Source: Ascidia mentula (Eukaryota; Chordata; Ascidiacea; Phlebobranchia; Ascidiidae). Taken from it: a stretch of DNA of 64,000 nt. Shown here in pieces: positions 49,001 through 62,392 of the stretch. The notes beneath the pieces are model-generated. The model was given only the letters and a program-made list of their open reading frames with translations. It ran no database searches and was not told the DNA's origin. Made by a program: the position numbers and the translations under genes. The first letter of the stretch is position 1; every line of letters starts with the position of its first letter. The stretch lies in NCBI GenBank assembly GCA_947561715.1, contig OX387200.1, forward strand, positions 20,276,501-20,340,500, in the 5' to 3' direction.

Positions 49001-52000
49001 ATGAAAAATTAACGACTAATTTTATGTCAGTATATAAACGTTATTAGATTTAAATGTGGATCCGCAACAAAAACAAAAACACAGGCGGAAAAGTAGGCTG
49101 ATATGAAAGCAATTAATCTTTGCTATTGGTCAGCATAAACTGGATTTAAATATACCTTGAAAATTAATAAACCATTAGACAGCATGCTACTCGGTGCAGC
49201 TGAAATTTAAACCCAAAAGGGACGCGATATACGGACCTATTCGTCAGTTGTGATGTTCTGTCAAATTTGCTAGTTTGCTTGTTGCGGTAAATAAAAGTTT
49301 TACTCAGTAACCTTGAGGGGCAACGTAAATGTTACAGTGTAATTTTCTTCAGTATTAATTGCCGCTTGTTTCATCCTTCGCATTTTGTTTGTACAACGTG
49401 CGTTCCTTGTCAGTAAATCGGATGTGATAAAAAGTAAAACTTTAGTAAATTTTCCTCCTTTTGGTTTCAACAAAGAATATCTTCAGATCAAGTAAAGCCT
49501 TATTTAAAAATCTACTTTGACCTTCTTTGTAACCAGGACTTCATTCGGAAAGGTTGTACGTTGTGGGGGAAATTCGTGGCTCGTCATCCAGTGTTGGTGT
49601 TGATAGTTACCGTGGTGTTGGCCGTTGTTCTGTGCATTGGAATGAAGTTTATCATTCTTACAACCGATCCAATAGAGCTTTGGTCTTCTGATGGCAGCAG
49701 GGTTCGCATTGAGAAGGATTATTTTGATCAACACTTCGGCGCTTTCTACAGAACGGAACAGGTACTGCACGTGACAACATAGTTAAAAACTTACAGCAGT
49801 TTTTGCACGCAAAATGCCCAGACCCTGGCTATGAGCATGACTTTTTTTGATGGGCAAAACTTTGGAAAACGTATTGTTACGTGATGATCAACTCGTTGTA
49901 TGTAACGCGTTATAATTTGCCTAACTAACAGCTACCAACCACTGCAGTAACTAAATACAGACTGTTTTTTTGTACACCTATACTGGAATTTAATTTTACC
50001 TGATCATTTACACGTTTTTACATAAAATATACCTTATCTTTTCATTGGACAGTCGTCGGGCACATTTCGATCGTGACATTTTGAATTAGTTATGAACCAA
50101 TCTGTTACAAACTAACAATGCGTTTTCCTCTTTTTGTGTAGATCATATTGACCCTGAAACCAGAGTATGAAGGGAGCGGGAGCTTTTATCGTTCTTATAC
50201 CGGAGCCAATTATACTTTCTCTGAAATTCTGGACAAGAAATACTTTGTGGAACTTCTCGAAATCCAAAACAAAATCAGATACATGGTTGTGGATTATGAA
50301 TTGGACGGAGTCACCTACAATGGAACACTTAACGTGAGTTATGTTTGTTATGTTTATATTTTGCCGGAGTCGAAACATCTCCATTTGAAATAATAGAAAT
50401 TGGTCGATGGCATTTTTATTGTTTACAGTTGTTGGGTTAAATGGCGCCACAGAAATCGTGCTCACTGCGAACGAAAATATAAAAATATTGACTTTTAAAA
50501 AAATATCCATTACGGGATGAAAAACTAATGATTTATCCTATGAAACAAATGCTTCCATGAATATTTACTATATACAAAAAATCGATGTGTGAAATTAAAT
50601 TGCCATATTGTTTTGCTCACGCTTGAAGGTTGTTTTGATTAACGGAAAATGATATTAAAAAAATTATGGCGCGTTTGCGAAGTAAGGATTCTTTAACGGA
50701 GCCTATTGGGTATGTTCAGGAAATCTGTTTTAAACCTCTTGAACCGGACAACACAAACTGCACTGTCACGTCGGTAGCGGGCTACTGGCAAAACGACCCC
50801 AATGAAATGAACAAAACAGCGAACTACACGGACAGAATAAGTGGGGAGTTCATCGAAGTGGACTACAGGGATCATTTTCTTTACTGTGTGCAGTAAGTTA
50901 GTTAACGAGTTTTTAAAGTGAAGAAAATGGAATTTTAACGACAGAATTTGCTGACTTGTGTTGGTTGTGCGTATCGTAAATGGCGCTGACGCATTTGTTT
51001 TACCTGAAAGCCCAAACAAAAGTTGAACAATAACTATCGTACCTTGCGCAACAAGAGATGATTTAGTGATTAAACCAACATACGAACAGTGTGAGGTTAC
51101 CGAATGAAAAGGTTTACTAGCTGTCGTGCAAACACGAATATTTGTTGTTTGGTCGGTGACGTACAACCCGTGATCGCTTGTTACGTCACAGAGCCCCTGC
51201 AACACTCCAGGACACGACGCCCCTGAAGCAGAACTGCATGGGTGATTACGGAGGACCAGTATTCCCATTCTTAGCTGTCGGTGGACAAGAAGAGGTAGCG
51301 GATTACATTACAATGCTTTGATTACAGTCATTTACAAGGCCATTGAATTAAAACAACTTACATTTCCAATTTTATTACATGATTGGTATTATTACTCTTG
51401 TGAGTGAGTAAATTGTACTTTTCTGGTCTTGGCACTATTTAAAAGACGGTTATTTTTATTTTCTGGAAAACAGACCTTTTGCCAGTTCGCTTCGTCAGTT
51501 TCCAGTTAAATTCCCAGATTTTTTTCTGTTTTTTTTCTGCTGTAATTTTAAATCGCTCATGAATTTAAGAAACCTTGTCGTTGTTGACGAACATTTTTCA
51601 CGATCCTAAAATTACAAAACACGTCTTGTTCTTATCATCAGGAAGGAAAATACAATGAAGCTCCCGCGTTGATCATTAGTTTCGTGGTGAACAATTTTCC
51701 CAAATCAGATAACCGCACTGCTTTGGTGAAAGCCTGGGAGCAAATGTTTCTAAAAACGGTCAGCGAATGGAAACCTGAATATTTCGACTTCGCTTACTTT
51801 TCAGAGGTTGGTGCATTTGAGGGCAAATGGTTCAACAGACAAAAAGTGATGAACACTTACGGCGTAGTCAAATAAGGAGTTTTGAGGATAAAATATAATT
51901 TAAAACAGATGTTTGCTTGGCATAACACAAAACACAATAAATGTGCTTTTAGTTCTTATACATAAATTTGTATTTGCTATAATCTGTTGTATGTGTTTCG

Positions 52001-55000
52001 GTGGTCGTCAACGTTATGAAGGTCTAGTTCTAAAAATTAGGATGCGCAATTCTCGCCCTATGGGTGCAAATACCCCTAAACATATAATAGGACACTACCT
52101 ATCAGTTGAAACCAATGTTTGAATGATAAACACATGGAAATGCCGTTGTTTTTCAATGACTTAATTTTAACCATGATTAATGAACATGTTCGTGTGATTT
52201 TCCGCAGAGATCACCGGAGGACGAACTTGTCAGGTCTAGCCAAAACGACATTGTGGTTTTCATCATAAGTTATCTCGTCATATTTGTTTACATCACCGTA
52301 GCACTTGGAACATACACGTCGATTAAACGCATACCGGTAAGTGCATATAGTGTAGAAGCCTTTTTGCGTTAAGACGATTAAGTCACTGATAACGACAAAT
52401 CAACATTACTATGTTTTGTATTAGTTAACCGTTTGTTTTTCTTGGAACAGTCACACTGTGTTTAACTTAAGAAGTTTGAGTCTTAATATCCCTCATTTGA
52501 AGCTCATGTTCATGTCTCAGTTACCCTCCACCTTAGCAACACGTAATTTTGTATCAGGCAGTATTTTTTGCTGGGAATAGTCGTGGTTATTTTCAAACTA
52601 TTTAATCCTGTTCATTTTCATGTCTCCGTTACCACCACCTTGTAACAAAACTTTGTAACACAATTTAGGTTGACTCCAAAGCCTCCCTGGGTATCGCTGG
52701 AATCCTTGTTATATTAGCTTCAGTCTTCACAAGTATCGGTATCCTTGGTTACGTCGGATACGCTACGTCACTCATCGTTATCGAAGTCGTTCCTTTTTTG
52801 GTTCTGGCAATCGGTGCAGACAATGTTTTCATTCTAACTTTGGAGTACCAGGTACAGTTGCCCTGATTTTGGTCACAAATATTTGTTCGTTCACTGATTG
52901 CGTCATCGTAGAGCTTGTCACGGGACATAAGTGACTTGTTTTTCGTGTTTACTTCAGTTTGATGCAATGTGAAGTACTAGCTTGCTCCGAGGCATATCTG
53001 CAATCACTCGGAATGCGAGAAACAAATAGTAAACAAATGCCCACGTATTAGTGCAATTAAAGGGAGCTGGGCAAAGTTTAATGTTGCATAGTCACCAAAA
53101 CATAGGACTATTCTTGTTGAAAAGATTTTGTCACCACTGAAGAAGTTAACCGAAAACGTTTTAACAATACGCACTTAGCAATTTTACATCTAGGCATTGT
53201 AAATGATAATAACAATTTATATTTAATAAAAGATACCAATTAACTAAAACGCAAATTATCTTTATTATGCATATGATATAACAGGTAAATAAGTTATAAA
53301 CACAAGATGTACAGTGACGATTAATTTGGATTGTGCCTTATTTAACTTTCCAAAACACATCCTTTCAGAGACAATCAAAAAATACTGACGACTCTTTGGA
53401 GGAAAGGATCGGGCGTGTCTTCGGTGAAGTTGCTCCCAGTATGCTCCTATGCTCGTTGACAGAATGCACGGTCTTCTTCCTCGGGTGCTTAACGGAAATG
53501 CCAGCAGTGGAACAGTTTGCACTTGCCGCAGCCTTGGCAATCCTTATGGATTTCCTGCTACAGATTACCGCATTCCTCGCAGTACTTTCACTCGACGCCA
53601 AGCGACAGGAGGTTAGTTTGCCAAACTTTACGGTTCCGGTGAATATGAATTCAACAGAACACATGAATGCAAAATAAACGATGTACTACAATTTCAAGAA
53701 ATGAGTTTTTTCATTTGAATCAAAGAAACTTCGGCATTCTTTTGTTGATAATAACATGTCAAGTTTTAAACCATTGACTCCCAATGTGGGTTCCGCGGAA
53801 CCCAAGGCTTATGTAAAAATTCACAAGAGTTTTGTGAGCAATTTAATTTTAGGCAAAAACTTCTGAATATGTCAGTTACGCCTTGCACGTTTCAGTGCAC
53901 AAAAAGTTTTGGGAAACACTGTTATAAACCAACTGTTGTTTTGCAGCAAAACCGACTTGATTGCTTCTGCTGCTTCAAAGTTGGTGAAGACGAGAAGCCA
54001 ACGAAGAGTTACCTGGAGACTTTCTTCCAAAAGTATTACGCTCCCTTCCTAATGAACGACCTCGTACGATTCCTAGTGGTGAGAAGAAAATTGAACCTTT
54101 CTTGTGTTGGGTTAAGGCTTTAACCATGACTGGATGGTGCTGTGACATATGGTTGGATTGTGCTGTGACATATCGTTAGATGGTGCTGTGACGTGGCCAT
54201 GCTTAGATACTGAACTGAATAGAAAATGGTGGCAGAAGAAAATGGTTGAAATTATTTAAACGTAATACACTTCAAAATAACAATAAACTCATTATATTAT
54301 CTTATAGTAATATAACCAACTGGGAATTTGTATTTAATCACCCGTATTAATGTGTTACAGATGGTTGGTTTTGCCGGTTTGACGTGTTGGTGTATTGTGC
54401 TCTCAACTCGAATCACAGTCGGTCTCGATCAAGACCTTTCGGTTCCAAAGGATTCATACGTCCTTGATTATTTTGATTACATGGAGAAGTACCTGGATGT
54501 GGGCATTCCTGTATATTTTGTTACAAAAGGTACCAACTGAGCAACCATATCACTATTATTATGCACATACGACAGATTACTTTGCCATATTGTATGCTGA
54601 AACACATTTTGGCAGATGTTTTGGGCAAAATATTGTAATTAATAAACGGCCTTGTTAAAGTGGCAATTCCGTTAATTTTTGATACAAAATTAAAACTCTT
54701 TCACTGACATGATGGATATATTGCACAACCTTTGGGTTTGCCTGTGCAATTGCTTAACTGGGAACGCTATCTGCATCCCCGCAATTAATTTTCAGTAAAA
54801 GTATTGCCTTCAAATAGGCACGCGACAGGGTATATTCATTTAACTATTTTTGTTGAATTATCTTCATGACGTTATTCTTCAGGACCTTACAACTTTTCCG
54901 ATCCTGCGTCCGGTTCCCTCATATGCGCTGCAGCAGGATGCGACACTTACTCACTCACCCAGCAAGTATCATACGCATCTCAAAACCCTGAATAGTAAGT

Positions 55001-58000
55001 TGAACAGTTTGTACGTGCGGTGGTCACATAGGTAGGCGGTTGCCGCACCCCCGAAGCACTTCAAACGCCCGTACAATGTTTGTTGCATGCAAGGGTCTCG
55101 TTGTTGCGCAATCATGATTGCAATATTAAGTGAATGATTTACAAAATCGTGGTTTGAAACTGAAATGTAAGCTAATGGCTGTGACTGCGTTTCGCTTCTC
55201 TTTACTAGCTATATTTGTATGGCACTGATATGAAACGACCGCAAACAAATGACCCAGCAGTTCTCTTACGCATCTCAAACCCTGAGTAGTAAGCTTAACA
55301 TTCAGTACGAGCGATGGTCACATAGGTAGGCGGTTTCCGCATCCCTCGAAGGACTCTTTATACCTGCTTAACATTGTTTGCACTTCTCGTTGCGCAATCA
55401 ATGTAGGGTAAATGACTTGTGGTTTAAAACTGAAATGTAATCACATGGTGTGTATTTATATAGAGCCACATAAGGAGGAATGTATTTGTATAGCGCAGAT
55501 ATGTAATGACAGGTAACAAATGATATTGTTCGTTCCTCAAGTGTCAAAATGTCAGTCATGAATTAAACCACAGTATAATAAGTGCCTGCCATGTTTTCGC
55601 TGTTAGTGATGAGTTGTCTGTAAACACAAACCAGTACATATAGTGATTTAGCATCAATTTAAACAATATTCAACTATCAGCGCAAAAAAGTCAAAAAATT
55701 GACACGCTATTTCTCGCCTCAAAATCTTTCAACAATCAACATGATTCTTTGCCTCCATGCAGCTGGAAGATCGAGACACCCGCAGCCTCGTGGTACGACG
55801 ACTACGTGGACTGGCTCCCCCAGCAGGGAATCCAGGGACGGAGTTCGTGTTGTCGGTATTACACGTTCAACCAAGATGAATTCTGCCCCGCCTCCGACAC
55901 GGAAGGTCGTTGTACTGCTTGTGTTGGGAAGGATGGTTACACCCCCAACGAATTCATGCAATACCTCCCGTGGTTCCTCATAGACAATCCAGGCTTGGAG
56001 TGTAACAAAGGGTCAGTGGGTTCAGCCATTTTTTGTTAACTTGCATTTTTTTGGAAATATGTGAGACTATTCTATGGGGGTACTAAGCGGAAAAACGCTG
56101 TATTTATGCCGCTGTAATACGGATTACAAACCTTCATATTAAATATGAAATTCCTGTTGCTGCCAGGCATATTGCAAAAGACATATACCAGTAGATCAGT
56201 ACATTCATATTAAATATAACACCCCTCGGGGACCGCGAAGATGTTATTCCGTTGGGGTTGGGGTGAGGGCACGAATGTAACAACAAAAACTACCTATTAC
56301 ATTCGACATGATAAAAAAATTTCCACATCTACCATAAAACTGTCCCTATAAGTTGCGTCAGTTTGCTATAGATTAACTGTGGGTACCTCATAGCATGTTA
56401 CCAACACTTGTTCCATATATATCTATTTAACAGAGGACATTCGGCTTATGGAAATGCGGTGAACATCACAAACGACTACATGGGAGGTGGACAGGATGTA
56501 GTGGAAGCGTCCTACTTCATGGCGTACCACAGTGTGTGCATCAAGTCTGTGGATTGCACAGCAAACTTGATCAAAGCTCGCGAACTCAGCGACAACATAA
56601 CTAAAACGTTGAAAGCTTCAAACGCAAGCAACATCATCGGCGATGAAGAGGATTTCTCTGTGTTTCCATACGCGTGAGTCATCTGAGTCATCGTGGAAGA
56701 TAAATTGCATCGGGGAGGTTAAAATAGTTTGGCGCAATAGTCGTTTTAATGTGTGTTTTCATTGATCGCACCCGAATACTTGGCATGGATTTCGATTCTG
56801 CTTCTTTGACATAACATATGTGTCGACCAATACCGGTGGCAACAACAGTAAGCCAACATGAAAGGAAGTAGTTGGCTAGAACGTCAATTCCCAAACGTTA
56901 GTTGCTGACACGATTCATCTAACGCTTAGCCCATGCGCAGATATGCTGACAAAAACATTACATAACCTTTATTGCCTATTCAAGAGCATAAAAGGCAGCA
57001 CTGTTCGAATGCAATCCATTGCAGCCAAACATTTTATTCAGCACATTGTATATTCCCAATGCATTTTCTCCAGGCTCTACTACGTGTATTACGAGCAATA
57101 TCTGACCATGCCTGAGGAGACACTCTTCCAGCTGGGAATCTGCATCATCCCCACCTTCTTCTTCAACCTCATTCTTCTCGGTTTTGATTTCTACTCTGGT
57201 CTGGTGACGCTGATCACGATTTTGATGATCGTGGTCGACACTGCGGGTCTATGTTCACTGTGGGGAGTTGATCTCAACGCTGTGTCTCTCATAAATCTCG
57301 TTGCGGTGAGTTTGATGTGCAGAGTGTTTTATAAGATAAGTTTACTAAAATTAGGTCTTGTATTCGCTCGTTGGAGTTTTACCAAACGACTTATACACCG
57401 GCAAGATGTTTCGGGCCGTTGAGGCATATTTTCACCACTGGTAGGCAGAGGTCTAAATAACATTTATACTTTTTTCGACGTTGTCGCATTTCTTTCCGCT
57501 TTGTAAAAAATGATGACGTTTAAGAATAGGCCTTGAACTTTATATTTCGCAGGCAATCGGTTTGTCTGTGGAATTTACGTGTCACGTGGTTCGGACGTTC
57601 TCGCTGAAGACAAGTCTGACACGCAAAGAGCGTACGATCGAGACAATGACCACCATGGGTCCTGCGGTAAGCTGATAAGTTGTGATAAAGTTTGTTTTTA
57701 GGATTCTCCGCAAAATGGAAACACGTGTTTAAGAGCTTCAAAAAACGATAATAAATTCATATAAAAAATAGATAATGGACTTTTTTTTTAGCGGTGTATT
57801 GGGTGGTAATTTATACTAAGTGATACTACATTGTCGATTTCCTGTAAATTAATCGAAAATTATAACAGCCAATTCACGATTTTTATAGCTATGTGACCTA
57901 AGCTCTTTTTGCTTTGAAAGTAGTTGTTCACTTATAAAGAATTGTTACAAGCAAAATAAATCGATCATAGAGTATAAAAGCAATAATAACAAAGCGATAT

Positions 58001-58735
58001 TTTTAGGTTTTTGCCGGAGTGGCGCTCACCAATCTTCCTGGAATAATCGTCCTTAACTGGGCAACCGCCCAACTTATACAAATCTTCTTCTTCCGCATGT
58101 GTCTCGTCATCACCCTCCTTGGAACGGTTCACGGACTAATCTTTCTTCCAGTCTTCCTCAGTTATTTCGGTGAGTGTTGCAAAGATTTTGTTCGTTTGCT
58201 TTAAACTTTGTTCGAAAAACTATAAATCCTTCTTCTAATTACACCAATCACGTATCTACGTAGAAAATAATGCACAATTTATGAGATAGCAAAATCTACG
58301 GTAAGCTTTATGGCCGATAAAGAGTATTAGATTACTTTCGAAGTCTTTTTTCAGCTTGTTTTTACTAATATATATTTTTCGCTCACATGCATCGTCAGTA
58401 GCCCGTCGTTAAAAATACAACGTAGCCTGTAGCATTTTTTTGTTCCCTGTCTTGTCATGTACAACACTTTAACAACAGGGTAAAATAGGCCTATGTTCCA
58501 TATAAAGTGTTTCAATTCCATTTCTACGCACACAGGCCCTCCGGTGAACAAAGCGATCTTGTTCGAAAAACAATCTGATCTCAGAGAAGCGGCGAGCGGA
58601 TTTGCGAACAAGGCGTACAAGGGAGACACACTCCAGCATAAAGCTAAAATGGCTGAGAAAGTTGAGAAAGTCTACGAGAATATTAAGGAGGACAAGGAAG
58701 ACACCGATGACATCGACAAAGCAACTGGACTCTAG
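46083..58735 (+). CDS. NPC1: NPC intracellular cholesterol transporter 1, 23 exons, 1373 aa
   Basis: Exons start-end: 46083-46133, 46200-46290, 47278-47507, 47770-47935, 48169-48327, 48591-48991, 49537-49761, 50142-50333, 50720-50892, 51192-51294, 51642-51806, 52208-52336, 52669-52851, 53369-53611, 53947-54078, 54361-54529, 54883-54994, 55763-56011, 56434-56673, 57074-57305, 57553-57666, 58007-58169, 58536-58735. The total is 4122 nt with consistent phases. The product is the lysosomal/late-endosomal membrane protein that takes cholesterol from NPC2 and exports it. Signal peptide 1-16. The Cys-rich N-terminal sterol-binding domain shows [15 protein letters not shown] and TCSPDQS. A Pro-rich hinge precedes TM1. 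Luminal loop: [15 protein letters not shown]. Sterol-sensing domain in exons 12-14, including [20 protein letters not shown] and GEVAPSMLL. Cys-rich second loop, then the last helices ([26 protein letters not shown]). The protein ends in DKATGL, so the C-terminal di-leucine sorting signal of the human protein is not seen. NPC1L1 cannot be fully excluded, but general identity points to NPC1. Confidence 0.97.
46491..46585 (+). mobile_element. tRNA-derived SINE in NPC1 intron 2
   Basis: GTCAAGCGCCCGACCTACATACCA block, AACCTGGTCGGGATTCGTGCCC block, CCTGGGTTCAAACCCCGGTATGGTCAAAAAA. A second, imperfect tRNA-like unit with GGGGTTCGAATACC follows to about 46662, suggesting a composite or nested insertion. 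Confidence 0.75.
53772..53921. mobile_element. Short hAT-type MITE in NPC1 intron 14, 150 bp
   Basis: Ends CATTGACTCCCAA and TTGGGAAACACTG are inverted repeats with a few mismatches. Flanks TTTTAAAC (53764-53771) and TTATAAAC (53922-53929) differ at one base and fit an 8-bp hAT target duplication. The termini resemble the element at 29869. Confidence 0.8.
54125..54196. repeat. Three-copy tandem repeat, period about 24 bp (NPC1 intron 15)
   Basis: Units GGATGGTGCTGTGACATATGG, GGATTGTGCTGTGACATATCG and GATGGTGCTGTGACGTGG occur in succession. It is a minisatellite and a possible length-polymorphic marker. Confidence 0.85.
54957..55251. repeat. Exon-intron tandem duplication in NPC1, unit 1
   Basis: Covers the last 38 bases of exon 17, its GTAAGT donor and about 250 bases of intron 17. 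It is repeated directly at 55252. Landmarks are ACGCATCTCAAAACCCTGA, GGTCACATAGGTAGGCGGTT and GTTGCGCAATCA. Confidence 0.85.
55252..55520. repeat. Exon-intron tandem duplication in NPC1, unit 2 (pseudo-exon)
   Basis: Copy of the end of exon 17 with its own donor (GTAAGC), but lacking the 5' part of the exon. Using the nearby CCCAG as an acceptor in the phase left by exon 17 leads to a stop within about ten codons, so inclusion would truncate the protein. Called a relic, not an alternative exon. Confidence 0.8.
58377..58398 (-). ncRNA. Weak hammerhead-like core in NPC1 intron 22
   Basis: Minus strand CTGACGATGCATGTGAGCGAAAA has the CTGANGA box, a weak GC/GC stem II and GAAA. No GTC triplet follows at the proper distance. 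It resembles the box at 4151-4184 and may be a decayed copy. Confidence 0.12.
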
Positions 58736-59731
58736 AACCCGAATGTCCGCTTAACGTATTTTCACTATCACAGACATTTACATGCGGGGCCTCATATAAC
58801 TGCAGGCAGACAGTATTACAACGACGCAGTACACAATTTTCATCTAAACGAACGGAAATTCGTTATTCAGTGAATCTTACCACAGAGACAGAATTTACGA
58901 TAATCAGCGTGTTTACAGGAAGATCTTTTATTGTCTTTGTCCTACCTATATTCGTACAGGCCGATATACGTATGTACAACTTAGATATTCCAGAAAACAA
59001 ATAGCCATATGTTACACCACAGCACGTTTCACACCTGCATTTATTTAAACTCATTGTACTGTTTATAATTTAAACTCGACTGCGCCATCTAGCAGATTGC
59101 CCGAATCCTTTTTGACGACTGAAGTGGGTTTCACATTTCACACTTTTCAGAAAAAACTAAATCATTAGAATTGTGGTAAAGAGCGAACTCCAAAATTTAT
59201 CCTAAATCGTAAAGTTCAAACGCGTTTTGCTGTTTGTGCACTTAACCATCTAAACGTTGTACATGTTCCCTTCGTAATTACACAATTGATCTAACGTGTG
59301 ATTGTCTGAGGTTGCAAACAGTCTGGAAAAGGTGTTGTAACAGAGCCAACGGGTAACACATTGTACAACATCGCCACTTCAGCAGGTCAAAATCCAGTAA
59401 CACACAAGTTGTATAGGTCTCGACCCAGTTTACAAATTGTTGGATATATTGTAAGCAAGTTACAATACATCAAACCAGCATCAATAGTAGGTATTGAGGT
59501 CATAATAACTGCATATGTCGACTGACTGACAAATTGGTTTAAACGCCCACTCCATTTGTCGCTAATGCAACAGTTTAAATTTATTTCGCAAAAATTGTTT
59601 TCGAAAGAATTTTAAATAAAAACTCTTCCATTTTGTTTTTTTCCCTCGTCTCCATGCTCTTGCTATTCAAAATAACGCCCCCAAGCATATCGTTAGCAAT
59701 GAAATTTTGCTTTTCCTTTCATACAATGGAG
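58736..59731. other. Convergent intergenic, NPC1 and MRPL10 3' regions
   Basis: Both neighbours end here, so the 1 kb should hold two 3' UTRs. I see no coding exon. A direct AATAAA-type signal could not be assigned with confidence. Confidence 0.5.
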
Positions 59732-62392
59732 TCATTTGTTGTTTTCGCTCAAACTGTTCGCGTGCTGATGTAACGATGCCGTCAGGGATGCCGAGGGATT
59801 ACGTAGTAAGTCATGTGTCGATGATACAAGTGACGTCAATTGCGCGGATAACTTCACACGTGTTTCGTCGAGAGATGGGAGTTGAGCGTAGTTCTCAATT
59901 TCTTTGGTGCTCATGTATTTACCGTCCACTAATCCCCCTGCAATAAAAAATATTTAACAAACTGCCCGAACCAGTGTGGGGATAATGTGAGACACTTTAA
60001 AATCACACAAGCCTAACACTGGGCCATTAACATTTGTGGTTTGGGATAAAAAAATCGGGCCAATCTATTGTTCCAATTAATACAGCATTTCAGTTTAAAA
60101 ACACTTAAAACGGAAACCTAAGAAGAAGCATTCAATGCTGATGAGGCCTGAGATATTTTTGGAAACAAATGTTATTATGGGATCAAAAATGTTTCAAAAA
60201 ATTACATCAAAGTTACAACAGCAATGGTGCATTATGGTTTACCTTCCATTGACTCTTACCACAATTAAGATTTTACACATTTTCTTAAATGTTAACATTG
60301 AAGGTGGACAATCGTAACTGTGCACATATAAATAAGGAATCATCTTACCCAGTAACATTAAATATTGGTTCTGTTTCAAAATGGACAACATTTTCTTGCA
60401 ATTTGGTTTTCCAAATAATATTGCACACATGGAGGGGAAGAGAGGTTTCATTTCACTATGAGGTGAATTTTGAATTGTGAATTGAATTAAACGGCCTGGG
60501 TATATCTGGAAAAAACATGTATGACTGTTTGTACATTTGCCAAACACTTACTGATACAACAATACTGTAACACACGTTTATATTACAAAATTTAAGCTAG
60601 TGGTGCAACTGGAGTGTGGATCATGGAAGCATGCCAAAATATTTCACACAGTGTCACCGGTCGCATGTCACATTTTATTATTTGAGTAATTTCCCATACA
60701 AACATTCAAAAGTTCCGTTTTGTACATTCAAAGAACTAAATGATGTCAAGAATATACCAATTAAATTATCTGGGTCAACGAAAAGCATATGAAAGTGACA
60801 GAATATGTATAGGCTAAACATAAATGCAATGTTTTACACATGCCATTCTAAATAAAATGCCAAATTTGGATCCCTAATTGTGGCATTGTGTGCCCTACTT
60901 ACCTACTGCCCATGAACAAAAACAAAATACAGGCCATAAACTTTGTCAAACAATGTTATAAAGACAGACAATGTTATATCCGGAGGTGTGACTCAAGTCA
61001 CCTATTAACTCATATAACTATGATGCCATTTTTGTTTATCTTACACAGTTACACTGCATATAAGTTCAATGCATACACAAAAGCCAACATTACCTTAATG
61101 TCCATTTCATTTTGCCTCAACTCATACTGGACTTTGTAAAACATATCCATAGTTGGCATCTCCGCTCTCAAACAGCCACATAGCATTGGGTGTGTCGAAA
61201 ATATTTCAGATATTTCATTGTGTAAGAAAACATCCAAGCCATGAAGGACCCTCTGTTTACAGAAAAATATATGTTTCATTGAAACAAGATGGAGCAATGC
61301 TACAAATTTAAATATGACAATTTTGTTTTATTGCAACTACAAAACTGGCATGTTTTTAAATATGGTATGTATAGTAATTGAGCAATTATTACAAACATGA
61401 TGATTATGGTTTAAGGGTGCCAGTCATTCCCAAACTTCAAGACCCTCAAAAGGTTCTTGGAAGATTTGCAGTGGGTTCATGAATAAGCATAAGAGCATCT
61501 TTCTTGATAAATTTACACATATTTTTTACTTTTCCTGTGTTTCTATTTTTGTGGTTTTTGTTCATTAAAAAAAAGGTTTCTAACCTTTCCTGCTTATTAT
61601 GTCACCCGTGTTTCTATGAAGAAATGTACCAACAAGTCAGTTTCAGGAACTTAGTAGACTATTATTGATTATATAAGGGGTCTGCGACTGCAAAAGGTTA
61701 TTATCCATTGCTTTAAAGTGAAAAGTAAAAAAATAGTTATCATCCTAATGACATTTTTCAGTTCACATTAGGTTAGACTTCATTGATTTTTTAACAGACT
61801 AATGCCTTTTTATAATTTCTCTCACCAATTATTCCAGCATGTTGCAAACAAATCGGTGATGAAATATACATGGCATTACCAAAAAGCAAACAGCTGTCAG
61901 TTCCACAACAGAACAGATAAATACACACCAACACTCAGGCAGGAGACACCACAGTAAATCTAGTTTCTGGGTAACAATAGAGTACACTTACCCCATTCTT
62001 TACGACTTTTGGCCGGTATATCTTCTCCTTTTCACTGAGCTCTTCAGTTTTCCTTTTGACAAACTTGTTTCTTTGATCTTTGAACCTTGGCAGTGTGATC
62101 TGCATGAGCCTCACGTATCTTCTGTTCAAAGGTCTCTTGCTGTAGTCATATCGAAATCGCTTGGGAACAATGATTGCTGATGCTGTAGAAAGATTTGCAC
62201 AAGCATTGTAAAAAAATTTGATTGCATTCGTGATTTTGAATTCGCGACTTTTTTTGGAAAATGTTGGTATATATACGTAAACAGTGATGCAAGTTATGTT
62301 GGATGATAAACCATGTGTGCTCCACACACGTTTACTTTGTAATAGCATTTACCTTGTCTGAGGTCAGCTTGGATTAATGGTATTAGCAACAT
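59732..62392 (-). CDS. MRPL10: Mitochondrial large-subunit ribosomal protein uL10m, 5 exons, 250 aa
   Basis: Exons: 62353-62392, 61992-62182, 61094-61252, 60349-60505, 59732-59937 (753 nt). The product is the stalk-base protein of the mitochondrial large ribosomal subunit, which carries bL12m and recruits GTPase factors. The N-terminus is short and hydrophobic, followed by a basic stretch (NRRYVRLMQITLPRFKDQRN) suited to mitochondrial import. The core reads LRAEMPTMDMFYKVQYELRQ then PLFPSMCAILFGKPNCKKML, and ends LPSLDETRVKLSAQLTSLV, STHDLLRNP and LTASL. Order and spacing match human MRPL10 (261 aa) throughout. The first exon codes for only 13 residues; a TTTTCAG 13 bases before the ATG could be an acceptor, cis or trans-spliced leader. 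The stop TGA lies about 1 kb from the NPC1 stop, tail to tail. Confidence 0.92.
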
